A stretch of 64,000 bases of DNA from NCBI GenBank assembly GCA_003402705.1, contig QQNF01000006.1:44631-108630 (forward strand), given 5' to 3'. This DNA comes from Verrucomicrobiota bacterium. GTDB lineage: Bacteria > Verrucomicrobiota > Verrucomicrobiia > Verrucomicrobiales > V1-33. Below are positions 1-9,900 of this stretch, in pieces (the first letter of the stretch is position 1; every line of letters starts with the position of its first letter). Below the pieces are notes generated by a model. That model was not told where the DNA came from. It did no database searches and worked only from the letters and a program-made list of their open reading frames with translations. A program made the translations under genes and the position numbers.

Positions 1-2
1 TC

Positions 3-3000
3 AAACAATGGAGCGACCGCTTCCAGGACGAAAACCCGCGCCGCCGCGAAATCCAGAACCGTCAGGCCCTCCTCGACTACTCCGCCGATCCCGCCGCCTC
101 CCTCGCCTACCTCCGCGAACGGCTCGGCATGGCCTACAATCACCAGCGCATCACCCCGGACGCCCGGCCCGACCTCCCCACCACACTCGACCCCGCCCTC
201 ATCTCGTGGGAAGCCTATCTCGCCACCGCCCTCTCCGGCACTGACAACCTTGGCAATCTCACCGCCTCCGGCCTCGTCACCGCCCTCCGCAACGGCGGCA
301 TCGAACTCACCCAACCCCGCCGTCGCGACCTCCTCAACCGCATCCACCGCCCAGACTTCCCTAACCTCGTCAAGCTCGTCAACGACGAACTCGGCACCCC
401 CGAATCCGCCGGCTTCGGCGAGTTCCCCATCCATGGAAAACTCACGCTCGCCCAACTCGAGGAATTGCTCCAGCTCCGCCCCGCCCTCCTCCAGAATAGC
501 AACTTCGTCACCACATGGGCCACTCGACTGCGCCCCGCTTTCGGTCAGGATCCCGCCCGCAACCCAGCCGTCCGCGAAGCATGGCTCGACCGCCTCGAAT
601 CCTTCACCGCGCGTCTCGCCCCTTCCTTCAATTCCCTCAAGGCCCACGTCCTCCATCACCGTCTCGTCCACGACCTCGCCAAGGGCGTCGTCGATGAAAC
701 ACGGCTCCTCGCCTACCTCCAACTCCCCCGGCCCGTCGACTACGTCGCTCAGAAATACCGGGAATCCGACGTCTTCAAACTCCCCGTCGACCTCAACGCC
801 AACTTCGAGCCCATCTCCGGCTGCGCACCCATCGGAAACGACGAAGGCCTCGTCCGCAGTCTCCTCCTCAGCATCCTCGCCAACACCGACTCCGCTGACA
901 AATTCGCCCCATGGCTCAACGACCGCTGGCTCAATGCCATCCACGCCGAAGCCAAACTGCTCTCCGGCGCTCCCGACGCCCAGAAATGGGTCTCCCTCCT
1001 CTCGCCCGAATCCTATCAATCCCTGAAGGACCGCGTCGATCTCGACTTCGAACCCTCACTCAAACAGCAATGGTCTCCCGCAGACGAGGTCTCCCTCGAT
1101 CTGTTCGCCAAGAACGTCCCGAAACTCCTCGTCAAGGTCTACGAGATCAACACCGAGAACGTCCACCGCTCCACCGGCGCTCAGGTCAATACCGACCTCA
1201 ATCTCGACGGCCTCACCGCCAATAGCGAACAAACCCACGACTTCGCCGACGCCCCGCTGCTCCGCAAAAAACGCTCGTTCTCCTTCCCCGAACTCAAAGG
1301 CCGCCGCGGTGTCTGGATCATCGAATTCATCGGCGGCGGCAAAAGCAGCCGCGCCCTCGTCCGCAAAGGCGCCCTCCGCCACCTCGTCACTCACGACTCC
1401 GACGGCACCGCCATCCGCGTCTTCGACGAGAACCTCAAGCCTATCGAAAAATCCCACGCCCTCCTCGGCACCCGCCGCTTCGACGCCGGCGACGGCGGAC
1501 GCATCCTCATCCCGTTCAGCGAACGCCCCGGCGACCAACCCGTCATCCTCGCCGACGGCACCGGCTTCACCTCGCTCGAATCCATCAATCTCGCCGGCGA
1601 ATCCTATGAACTCAAAGCCGGCTTCCACGTCGCTCGCGAGTCCCTCCTCCCTAGCCTGACCGCCAGACTCGCCATCCGCCCAGCCCTCCTCCTCAACGGC
1701 CGCCCCACCGCCCTCGGCACGCTCGAAAAGGTCCGCCTCACCATCTCGTCCACCACGCTAGACGGCATTCCCGCCACCACCACCCACGACTTCGGCGCAA
1801 AAGACAAAGACGGCAAACCCGTCGGCCCGCAACTCGCCGAAGACGCCGAAAGCATCATCGAATTCTCCGTCCCCGACCGCCTCGCCTCGCTCAGCTTCTC
1901 CATGGAAGCCGAAGTCAAATCCCTCTCCACCGGCCAACCCGTCAAGCTCGCCGCCGCCGATTCCATCGCCGTCAACGGCTTCACCCTCACAGATCAGACT
2001 AGCGATCTCCACCTCACCTTCGCCGACGGCCGCTTCAGTCTCGAAGAACGCGGGCGCACCGGCGAACCACGAGCGGACCGCGAGGTCGTCGTCAACCTCC
2101 AGCATCACGACTTCTCACCTGCCAAATCCTTCATGCTCAAAACCGCCGCCGACGGCACCATCCAGCTCGGCTCACTCAACGGCATCGCCACCATCACCGC
2201 CCGCAGCGCCACCGGCGTCGAACGCACCTTCTCCCTCCCGCGCACATGGGCTTCCCTCCCGCCCGTCGTCAACGCTCGCGCCGGCGACCCGGTCAGCATC
2301 TCATGGCGCGGCCCCGCCGAACCCGCCCCCGGAGACGTTAGCGTCCTCGAACTCCGCAACGGGGTCCCCGTCCGCGACGCCGCCACCGGCGTCACCGTCA
2401 AAGGCGGTCTCGTCACAATCACCGGCCTGACACCGGGCGAATACGCCGTCGAAATGGCCCCCACCCTCTCCGCCACCGTTGTCCGCGTCGGCGAAGGCAC
2501 CACCGTCACCGGCTCGCTCGTCAGTGACGCCATGACCATGGAGCTATCCAATCCCGCGCCGCTCGCCGTCAGCGCCATGATCAAAGGCCAGACGCCTCCC
2601 CAGGGTGATCAGCCGAAAAAGGACCTCCTCGTCTTCCACATCGCTAACGCCGGCGTCGACACGCGCGTCCACGTCCTCGCCAGCCGCTTCCTCCCGGCCT
2701 TCAACGCCTTCACTGCCCTCGGCAACGACCACCTCCCGCAGCCGCTGGCATGGACCAATGCCTTCCGCCCCAGTCTCTATCAAAGCGCCCGCACCATCGG
2801 AGAGGAATACCGCTATGTCCTCGAACGCCGCGGCGCTAAACACTTCGCCGGCAACCTCCTCCCTCGCCCCGGCCTCCTCCTCAATCCATGGGCCATCTCG
2901 GACACCGCCACCCAGCGTCAGGACGCCGCCGCCGGTGAAGACGCCGCTCCCATGATCGCCGAGAAACCCGCCGCCGCCGCCGCACCCGCTCCCACGGACG

Positions 3001-6000
3001 CCGCCGCGAAGAAAATGGAAGCTCAGGCCGGCCCCATGGACCCCGACCTCTCCTTCCTCGGCACTCCCGGTGCCGTCGCCTTCAACCTCAAACCCGACAA
3101 GGACGGCAATGTCATCATCGACGCCGCCACGCTAGGCGACCGCCAGATGATCCGCATCGTCGCCATCAACAGCGACAGCACCGCCCAGCGCGACTTCACC
3201 CTCCCGCAGCAGAAGCTCATCCTCCGCGATCTCCGTCTCGCCGACGGGCTCGACCCGAAACAGCACTTCAGCCGCCAGAACCGCATCAGTCTCCTCGAAA
3301 AAGACGTCCCCTTCGCCTTCAAGGACGCCCTCACCGCCACATGGCAGAACATCGGTCACCTCGGGGCCGCCCACTCGCTGCTCTTCAATCTCAGCGGCAA
3401 CGCCACCCTCGCCGAATTCTCATGGCTCCTCGAATGGAACATGCTCACGCCCGAGAAGAAGGCGGATCTCTACTCCAGATACGCCTGCCACGAACTCCAC
3501 TTCTTCCTCGCCCGCAAGGACCCTGACTTCTTCAAGCGCGTCATTCAGCCGTTCCTCGCCAACAAGCGCGACAAAACGTTCATGGACCAATACCTTCTCG
3601 GCTCAGACCTGTCAGGGTTCCTCACCCCATGGCAGTACGGTCGTCTCAATACCGTGGAACGCGTCCTCCTCTCCCGCCGCATCGAATCCGAAGTGCCCGC
3701 CGTGCGCCGTCTCCTCAAGGACTGGCTCGACACCCAGCCAAAAAACCCCCAGCGCGACGCCTTCCTCTTCGAAACCGCCCTCAACGGCCGCGTCCTCACC
3801 ACCCTGACCGGTATCGCAGGCGGCGCAGTCGACAGCTATTGGTTCGACTCCGGTGGCATGGCAGCCAACTCCGCCGGTGGGGCCGATCGTGCCAAGAATG
3901 TCGTCACCCGCTTCAGCCGCGACCAGCAGACGGAGTACTTCATGGACGCGCCATCCAGTGCCCCGGGCGCACCCCCAACCGACGGTTCGGCAGTGGACAA
4001 GCTCGCCCTCGGCGTGCAGCTCCGCGGCGAGATCGCTCAAGCCGAAAAGGCGTCGCTCTCAGATCTCGCAGTCGAGGAGGATTTCGTTGAGAATGTCCGC
4101 GAACTCAAGGAAATGAACGCCCCGGCTCCGGTCGTTTCCGCCCGCGGCATCACCCTCGAGAAGAGCGCGAAATCCATCGAACGCCGCAGAGCCGGTCTCG
4201 CGAAGGCAGTGCGTCTCTTCCGTCAGCTCGACCGCACCAAAGAATGGGCCGAAAACAACTACTACCGTCTCCTCATCGCCCAGCAACTCGCCGACCTCGT
4301 CAAACCCAACCGCTTCTGGCAGGACTACGCCCTCTGGGATGGCGCCCAGCCGTTCGTCTCCCCACATCTCGCCGAAGCTACCGGCAGCTTCACCGAAATG
4401 CTCCTCGCACTCGCCGCCCTCGACCTGCCCTTCCCCTCGGATTACAAAGGCGGCACCACCAAGCGGGATAACAACAGCGTCACCCTCACACCAAACGGCA
4501 AAGGCATCCTCTTCCACCAGGAAATCAGAGCCGCCGAGGACGACAAGGAAGGCACCCAGCTCCTCGTCAGCCAGAACTTCTACCGCCACGGCGACCGCTA
4601 CATCGAACAAGCCGGCGAAAAATCCGACAAGTTCGTCACCGCCGAATTCCTCACCGGGGTCGTCTACGGCTGCCAGGTCGTCGTCACCAACCCAGCCTCC
4701 TCACGCCAGAAGCTCGACCTCCTCTTCCAGATCCCCCGCGGTGCCATCCCCGTCCTCCAGACGCAGGCCACCAAATCCCTCCCGGTCGTCCTCGAACCCT
4801 ATCACACCGGCACCTACGACTTCCACTTCTACTTCCCAGTCGCCGGGCAGTTCGCCCACTACCCGGTCCATCTCAGCCGCAACTTCAAAACCGCCGCCAG
4901 CGCCGCTCCCTTCACCTTCAATGTCGTCCCGCGCCTGACCCAGGCCGACAAGGCCTCGTGGGAATACGTGAGCCAGAACAGCGAACCCGCCGAGGTCCTC
5001 GCCTTCCTCGAACAGAACAATCTCCTCGCCCTCAACCTCGATCTCATGGCATGGCGTCTCAAAGACCCTGACTTCGCCAGAAAGGCCCTCGCCCTCCTCC
5101 GCTCCCGCCACATCTGGCACCCCACCTCATGGAGCTACTCGCTCCTCCACGACATCAAAGACGGTGCCTCCGACTTCCTCATGCACGCCGACGGCTTCCT
5201 CGCCCAGTGCGGCACCTTCATCGACTCCCCGCTCGTCAGGATCGATCCCGTTCATCGCCACCTCTACCAGCACCTCGAATACAGCCCGCTCGTCAACGCC
5301 CGCGCCCACCAGCTCGGCGCCTCCCGCACCATCCTCAATGACAAGCTCCGCGCCCAGTTCGACGCCCTCATGAAGGTCCTCAGCTACCGCCCAGACCTCA
5401 CCGAAGAGGACCACCTCGCCGCCGTCTCCTACCTCGCCCTCCAGGACCGCATCGAGGAAGCCATCGCCCGATTCGCCTCCGTCGATCCCGCCAGAATCGC
5501 CGAGAAACTCCAGTACGACTATCTCAAAGCATGGCTCGCCATGTGCCAGGCCGACACCGCCACCGCACGCACCATCGCCACCGCCCACGCCGCCCATCCC
5601 GTCGACCACTGGAAGGCCAAATTCACCGAACTCGCCTCGCAACTCGACGAAATCGAAGGCAAAGCCGCCGCCGCCCCCAAAGACGACGACCGCGACGCCA
5701 CCCAGGACCGGCTCGCCGCCAAAGAACCTGCCATCAGCGTCAAAATCGAAAACAAAACCGTCGCCCTCGACTACCGCAATCTCACCGAGGTCACCGTCAA
5801 TTACTACCCCATGGACCTCGAGTTCCTCTTCAGCGCCAATCCCTTCGTCACCCAGGACACCAGCCGCTTCCGCATGATCCGACCCAACAAATCCGAAAAG
5901 GTCATGCTCCCAGCCGGCGGACACCACGTCTTCGCCCTGCCCGCCGAATTCCAGAGCGCTAACGTCCTCGTCGAAATCACCGGCGCAGGCCTCACCAAAG

Positions 6001-6293
6001 CCGAAGCCGCCTACGCCAACGAACTCGACGTCCAACTCAGCGAAGGGTTCGGCCGTCTCCAGGTCCGCCACGCCACCGACAAACGCCCGCTCTCCAAAGT
6101 CTACGTCAAGGTCTTCGCCGACGTCAACGGCACCCCCACCTTCTACAAAGACGGCTACACCGACCTCCGCGGCAAATTCGACTACGCCAGCCTCTCCACC
6201 AGCGACCTCGACGCCACCACCCGCTTCTCCATCCTCATCCTCAGCGACACCCACGGAGCCACCGTCAAAGAAGTCCAACCCCCAAAACGCTAA
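3..6293 (+). CDS. Very large protein of unknown function, C-terminal part (5' end outside window)
   Basis: The reading frame is open from the first bases of the window to a TAA at 6291-6293, giving about 2096 visible residues. The in-frame ATG at 129 is therefore not the start; the gene begins upstream. I do not recognise a family for most of it. The chain looks beta-rich with several Ig-like stretches, an Ala/Pro-rich linker encoded near 2960-3010, and a helical middle. The last ~70 residues (KVYVKVFADVNG, FYKDGYTDLRG) resemble the carboxypeptidase-regulatory-like sandwich found at the ends of large bacterial envelope proteins, so an extracytoplasmic role is possible but not shown. Codon use is strongly biased to C-ending codons (GCC, CTC, AAC) like the chromosomal genes after 27 kb. 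Its final 16 codons recur 10.6 kb downstream at 16832-16882, which matters for the origin of the intervening block. Confidence 0.85.
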   Translation, partial: KQWSDRFQDENPRRREIQNRQALLDYSADPAASLAYLRERLGMAYNHQRITPDARPDLPTTLDPALISWEAYLATALSGTDNLGNLTASGLVTALRNGGIELTQPRRRDLLNRIHRPDFPNLVKLVNDELGTPESAGFGEFPIHGKLTLAQLEELLQLRPALLQNSNFVTTWATRLRPAFGQDPARNPAVREAWLDRLESFTARLAPSFNSLKAHVLHHRLVHDLAKGVVDETRLLAYLQLPRPVDYVAQKYRESDVFKLPVDLNANFEPISGCAPIGNDEGLVRSLLLSILANTDSADKFAPWLNDRWLNAIHAEAKLLSGAPDAQKWVSLLSPESYQSLKDRVDLDFEPSLKQQWSPADEVSLDLFAKNVPKLLVKVYEINTENVHRSTGAQVNTDLNLDGLTANSEQTHDFADAPLLRKKRSFSFPELKGRRGVWIIEFIGGGKSSRALVRKGALRHLVTHDSDGTAIRVFDENLKPIEKSHALLGTRRFDAGDGGRILIPFSERPGDQPVILADGTGFTSLESINLAGESYELKAGFHVARESLLPSLTARLAIRPALLLNGRPTALGTLEKVRLTISSTTLDGIPATTTHDFGAKDKDGKPVGPQLAEDAESIIEFSVPDRLASLSFSMEAEVKSLSTGQPVKLAAADSIAVNGFTLTDQTSDLHLTFADGRFSLEERGRTGEPRADREVVVNLQHHDFSPAKSFMLKTAADGTIQLGSLNGIATITARSATGVERTFSLPRTWASLPPVVNARAGDPVSISWRGPAEPAPGDVSVLELRNGVPVRDAATGVTVKGGLVTITGLTPGEYAVEMAPTLSATVVRVGEGTTVTGSLVSDAMTMELSNPAPLAVSAMIKGQTPPQGDQPKKDLLVFHIANAGVDTRVHVLASRFLPAFNAFTALGNDHLPQPLAWTNAFRPSLYQSARTIGEEYRYVLERRGAKHFAGNLLPRPGLLLNPWAISDTATQRQDAAAGEDAAPMIAEKPAAAAAPAPTDAAAKKMEAQAGPMDPDLSFLGTPGAVAFNLKPDKDGNVIIDAATLGDRQMIRIVAINSDSTAQRDFTLPQQKLILRDLRLADGLDPKQHFSRQNRISLLEKDVPFAFKDALTATWQNIGHLGAAHSLLFNLSGNATLAEFSWLLEWNMLTPEKKADLYSRYACHELHFFLARKDPDFFKRVIQPFLANKRDKTFMDQYLLGSDLSGFLTPWQYGRLNTVERVLLSRRIESEVPAVRRLLKDWLDTQPKNPQRDAFLFETALNGRVLTTLTGIAGGAVDSYWFDSGGMAANSAGGADRAKNVVTRFSRDQQTEYFMDAPSSAPGAPPTDGSAVDKLALGVQLRGEIAQAEKASLSDLAVEEDFVENVRELKEMNAPAPVVSARGITLEKSAKSIERRRAGLAKAVRLFRQLDRTKEWAENNYYRLLIAQQLADLVKPNRFWQDYALWDGAQPFVSPHLAEATGSFTEMLLALAALDLPFPSDYKGGTTKRDNNSVTLTPNGKGILFHQEIRAAEDDKEGTQLLVSQNFYRHGDRYIEQAGEKSDKFVTAEFLTGVVYGCQVVVTNPASSRQKLDLLFQIPRGAIPVLQTQATKSLPVVLEPYHTGTYDFHFYFPVAGQFAHYPVHLSRNFKTAASAAPFTFNVVPRLTQADKASWEYVSQNSEPAEVLAFLEQNNLLALNLDLMAWRLKDPDFARKALALLRSRHIWHPTSWSYSLLHDIKDGASDFLMHADGFLAQCGTFIDSPLVRIDPVHRHLYQHLEYSPLVNARAHQLGASRTILNDKLRAQFDALMKVLSYRPDLTEEDHLAAVSYLALQDRIEEAIARFASVDPARIAEKLQYDYLKAWLAMCQADTATARTIATAHAAHPVDHWKAKFTELASQLDEIEGKAAAAPKDDDRDATQDRLAAKEPAISVKIENKTVALDYRNLTEVTVNYYPMDLEFLFSANPFVTQDTSRFRMIRPNKSEKVMLPAGGHHVFALPAEFQSANVLVEITGAGLTKAEAAYANELDVQLSEGFGRLQVRHATDKRPLSKVYVKVFADVNGTPTFYKDGYTDLRGKFDYASLSTSDLDATTRFSILILSDTHGATVKEVQPPKR

Positions 6294-6297
6294 CCCC
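6243..6297 (+). repeat. Left copy of 55-bp direct repeat (3' end of the large gene)
   Basis: This segment encodes SDTHGATVKEVQPPKR plus the TAA stop and four bases. It matches 16832-16886 at 51 of 55 positions in the same orientation; homology ends sharply on both sides. The right copy reads SDTRGATVKEFQPPKR plus TGA. Confidence 0.85.
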
Positions 6298-6357
6298 TCC
6301 CACCCCCACCCAAAGGCCGCCCCTCACCGGGCGGCCTTTTTGCTGCCACACTACTGT
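6291..6357 (+). repeat. First copy of duplicated stop/terminator segment
   Basis: The segment running from the TAA through the terminator and its downstream CTGCCAC...CTGTCC flank is repeated imperfectly at 6681-6748. The terminator hairpin core is identical in both copies, while the flanks differ by small changes. Confidence 0.6.
6312..6339 (+). terminator. Intrinsic terminator of the large gene
   Basis: An 11-bp perfect stem (AAAGGCCGCCC / GGGCGGCCTTT) with a CTCACC loop is followed by further T residues, 18 bp after the stop codon at 6293. The A-rich 5' arm makes it potentially bidirectional. Confidence 0.85.
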
Positions 6358-6420
6358 CCCTCGCACGTCACCACACCACCCGCGCCGCCAACCCGTGTGC
6401 CATCGGCACACCGCATACCA

Positions 6421-6442
6421 GCCCAGAGCCACCGCTCTGGGC
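6421..6442. repeat. Perfect 9-bp inverted repeat
   Basis: GCCCAGAGC and GCTCTGGGC are separated by CACC. There is no T-tract, so it is not a typical terminator. Confidence 0.5.
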
Positions 6443-6477
6443 ACCACACCGCCCAACCTCCGCAACATGCAAAGTGG

Positions 6478-6496
6478 CACGGGCATCTTGCCTGTG
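6478..6496. repeat. Short REP-like palindrome
   Basis: CACGGGCA, a TCT loop and TGCCTGTG form an 8-bp stem with one G-T type mismatch. Sequences of this sort (GGGCATCTTGCC...) recur between genes in some verrucomicrobial genomes as I recall them; only one copy is seen in this window, so the assignment is tentative. Confidence 0.35.
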
Positions 6497-6680
6497 ACCT
6501 CAATGCCGAAGTCCCAATCCGGAAGCCCGGGGATCCTGAAAGTGACCGCAACCCTCTGGATGACAATCTTCGCCGCCGCTACAAGCCCTCCCGCAGCGAA
6601 GCAGCACCCTATCTGCATCCAGAGTCCGTTTTCATGGCCACAACGGCCTCCATACCGCGCCTCCTTCTTTTCAAACACAG

Positions 6681-6748
6681 CCTAACTTCCCACCGCCCCC
6701 ACACAAAGGCCGCCCCTCACCGGGCGGCCATTTTTTGCCGCCACGCTG
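6681..6748 (+). repeat. Second copy of the duplicated terminator segment
   Basis: It begins with TAAC and a CCCACC-rich leader like the first copy, and contains the same hairpin GGCCGCCC-CTCACC-GGGCGGCC (6708-6729) followed by A and six T residues. It lies about 390 bp after the first copy and follows no recognisable gene on the + strand, so it is either a duplicated terminator or a stop for transcripts leaving the minus-strand block. Confidence 0.65.
6708..6736 (+). terminator. Duplicate intrinsic terminator
   Basis: 8-bp GC stem identical to the one at 6315-6336, with the tail ATTTTTT at 6730-6736. The upstream AAA can pair with part of the T-tract, so it could also act on minus-strand transcripts ending at 6960. 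Confidence 0.7.
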
Positions 6749-6959
6749 CTGCCTGCCCCACCTTCAGAATGCGGCACCGCAGATCCACAGAGAGTCCGTG
6801 CACCAGGTTTGTCATCATAGACCCCAGTCAATTTCCGGAGTTCGCTGACGCTTCTCCCGCGGGATCAAACCCGAGCCACAGGAATGATAGGCACTGACCC
6901 AAGAAATCTTACGAAACCCGGGCTTGGGCTGGATTCAATTTGTCCGCAATCCATTCCCC

Positions 6960-9900
6960 TCAATGGCGGTTCGAATCCTTATGCCGGAGCAATTCAAGAA
7001 TCGTTCTGCTCCGCTGGTCCGAGAGCTGGGCTTTAGCGGTGTCGGCGAGCAAGGCATCCACCGCAGCGGCCCAAGGTTGCCAGCATGCTCGGGAGGCCGC
7101 GACGCGCAGCACAGCCGCCGCGGCCTCCAATTCGCCGCGGGCGTGCATCCGGCGCAGCAGGGCGGCCAGCCGCTGGCGGCTACTCCACAGGAAAGCCTCA
7201 TTTCCTGTTTTGGGCTCCTGCACCCACGCAGGGAATGCAGTAGCAATGGCTGGCCATCCGTGAGCCCACGCCTCCACCGCCATGCCAGCTAGCAGGGTGC
7301 CGGGGTGGGACGGGTCCACCTTCCCGGCCTCATCTGCCCAGCGCCGGGCCTCCTCGACATTCCCGGAGCTCCGCAGAGCAACCCAAGCCATGCCGCGCTG
7401 CGCAGCGCCGCTGGTTCTATCGAGCGCGAGGGCACGCTGGAATGCCGCAATCGCCTCCACCCATCTTCCCGCCTCCTGGAAGAGCGCGCCTAGGCCAAGG
7501 TGAGGCTGGGCTGATTTCGGATTAAGTTCGATGGCACGGCGGTAGGCCTCTTCGGCTTTCGCGGGCTCTCCAAGGTAATCCTTGTAAAGACCGCCCAGGC
7601 CATAGTGCGGAAAGGCGTTTTCTGGATTGAGTTCGATGGCGCGGCGGTAGGCCTCTTCGGCTTTCGCGGGCTCTCCAAGGTAATCCTCGTAAAGACTGCC
7701 CAAGCCACAGTGCGGGAGGTCAATTTTCGGATTGAGTTCGATGGCGCGGCGGTAGGACGCTTCGGCTTTCGCGGGCGCCCCGAGGCGATCCCGGTAAAGA
7801 TTGCCCAAGTCATAGTGCGGGAAGGCGTTTTCCGGATCGAGTTCGATGGCGCGGCGGTAGGCCTCTTCGGCTTTCGCGGGCTCTCCAAGGTAATCCTCAT
7901 AAAGCCTCCCCAAGCCACAGTGCGGGAGTCCTAATTTCGGATCGAGTTCGATGGCGCGGCGGTAGGATGCTTCGGCCTTCGTGGGCTCCCCGATGTGATC
8001 CCGGTAAAGGTTGCCAAGGCAATGGTGCAGGACGGCGTTTTCCGGATCGAGTTCGATGGCCCGGCGGCAGGACGCTTCGGCTTTCGCGGGCTCCCCGAGG
8101 TGATCACGGTAAAGATTGCCCAAGTCATAGTGCGGGAAGGCGTTTTCCGGATCGAGTTCGATGGCGCGGCGGTAGGCCTCTTCAGCTTTCGCGGGCTCTC
8201 CGAGGTGATCACGGTAAAGATTTCCCAGGCCATGGTGCGGGGCGGCGTTTTCCGGATCGAGTTCGATGGCGCGGCGATAGGCCTCTTCGGCTTTCGCGGG
8301 CTCCCCGAGGTGATCACGGTAGAGATTTCCCAGGCCATGGTGCGGGGCGGCGTTTTCCGGATCGAGTTCGATGGCCCGGCGGTAGGCCTCTTCGGCTTTC
8401 GCGGGCTCCTCGAGGTGATCACGGTAAAGACTGACCAAGCAATAGTGCGGAAAGGCATTTCCTGGATCGAGTTCGATGGCCCGGCGGTAGGCCTCTTCGG
8501 CTTTCGCGGGCTCTCCAAGGTAATCCTCGTAAAGACTGCCCAAGCCACAGTGCGGGAGGTCTAATTTCGGATCGAGTTCGATGGCGCGGCGGTAGGCCTC
8601 TTCGGCTTTCGCGAGCTCCCCAAGGTGATCCCGGTAAAGATTGCCCAGACCATTGTGCGGGAGGGCGTTTTTCGGATCAAGTTCGATGGCGCGGCGGTAG
8701 GCCTCTTCGGCTTTCTCGGGCTCCCCGAGGTGATCCCGGTAAAGATTGCCTAGGCCATGGTGCGGGGCGGCGTTTTTCGGATCAAGTTCGATGGCGCGGC
8801 GGTAGGCCACCTCGGCTTTCTCGGGCTCCCCGTGGTGATACTGGTAAAGATTACCCAGGCCATGGTGCGGGAAGGCGTTTTCCGAATCGAGTTCGATGGC
8901 GCGGCGGTAGGCCTCTTCGGCTTTCGCGGGCTCCCCGAGGTGATCCAAGTAAAGATTGCCCAAGCCATTGTGCGGAGCGGCAGCTCTCGGTTCGAGTTCG
9001 GTGGCGCGGCGGTAGGCCCCTTCGGCTTTCGCGTGCTCCCCGAGGTGATACTGGTAGAGATTGCCTAGGCCATGGTGCGGGAATCCGTTTTCCGGATCAA
9101 GTTCGATGGCGCGGCGGTAGGCCTCTTCGGCTTTCGCGGGCTCCCCGAGGTGCTCAGCGTAAATATTCGCGACGTTGTTCCATGCAACGGAGGCCAAATG
9201 GCCTAGAGCGATGGCGCGCTCGTAGGCCAATGCCGACAGGAATGGCGGGTGATTGCGGTTAGCATTCGAGGGGGAAAAGGGATCTAGCCCATGTGCAATT
9301 TCGAAAAACGCCTCGCCTGCGGCGATGGAGATTGGGAGGAGGTCGATGGTGAAATGAGCGACGGCAGTCTCCAGATGGCGGTGGGCCGCAAGCAGCGTCT
9401 CGGGCTGTGCTGTGCTGGAGATGCCGGTGGTACCGGAGAGCAGCGAGAGGGCGGCCGATTCCTCTGCGGACCACATCGGGCGGGCGGTGTCGCAGGAACG
9501 CCGCAACCAGGGGAGTATGATTTGCATGCTAGGGCTCTCATCGAAATCCCGCGGCCAAAGGGCGCGGGCGGCGGCATTGGCGGGACCGGCGAGCGGGAGT
9601 TCTCTTAGGAGGGACTCGAGCGGGAGCGAGTCCACTTCATACACCCGGGCGAGACAGAGCACTCTGGCAGCATCGGCCGTGATGGCATCGCCCTCGTCCC
9701 ATGAGCGGAGATTCAACTCGGCAATGGTGCGGGTGACGCGCTCTGCCGGGGTCGGGTTTTCGAACTCTCCACCCGCGATGGTGAAGCAACAACGCAGGCC
9801 GGAGAGCACGTCAGTAAAGCAGTCTGGGCGCTCGTCTTCGCTGCGCCAGAAGCGCCGGAGGTAGCTGCGCACACTGGGATGGAGGTCGCCATCCGAAACG

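Larger units (their letters stand above)
6298..6959. other. 662-bp non-coding gap at the left edge of the accessory block
   Basis: No convincing gene is seen. It holds the terminator after the large gene, two short palindromes (6421-6442 and 6478-6496), the second copy of the terminator segment (6681-6748), and about 200 bp without recognised features before the stop codon of the HD/NTPase gene at 6960. It contains no integrase fragment. Confidence 0.6.

Noticed and set aside
6968..6978. GGTTCGAATCC resembles a tRNA T-loop near the end of the HD/NTPase gene
   Set aside because: The flanking bases cannot form the T-stem or an acceptor stem, and no anticodon arm is found upstream; it lies within or next to coding sequence of the minus strand. 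Kept in mind only as a possible att-like remnant.
7500..9180. Periodic 105-bp pattern considered as CRISPR or satellite DNA
   Set aside because: The whole period is coding (35-residue TPR), there are no separate spacers and no cas genes.
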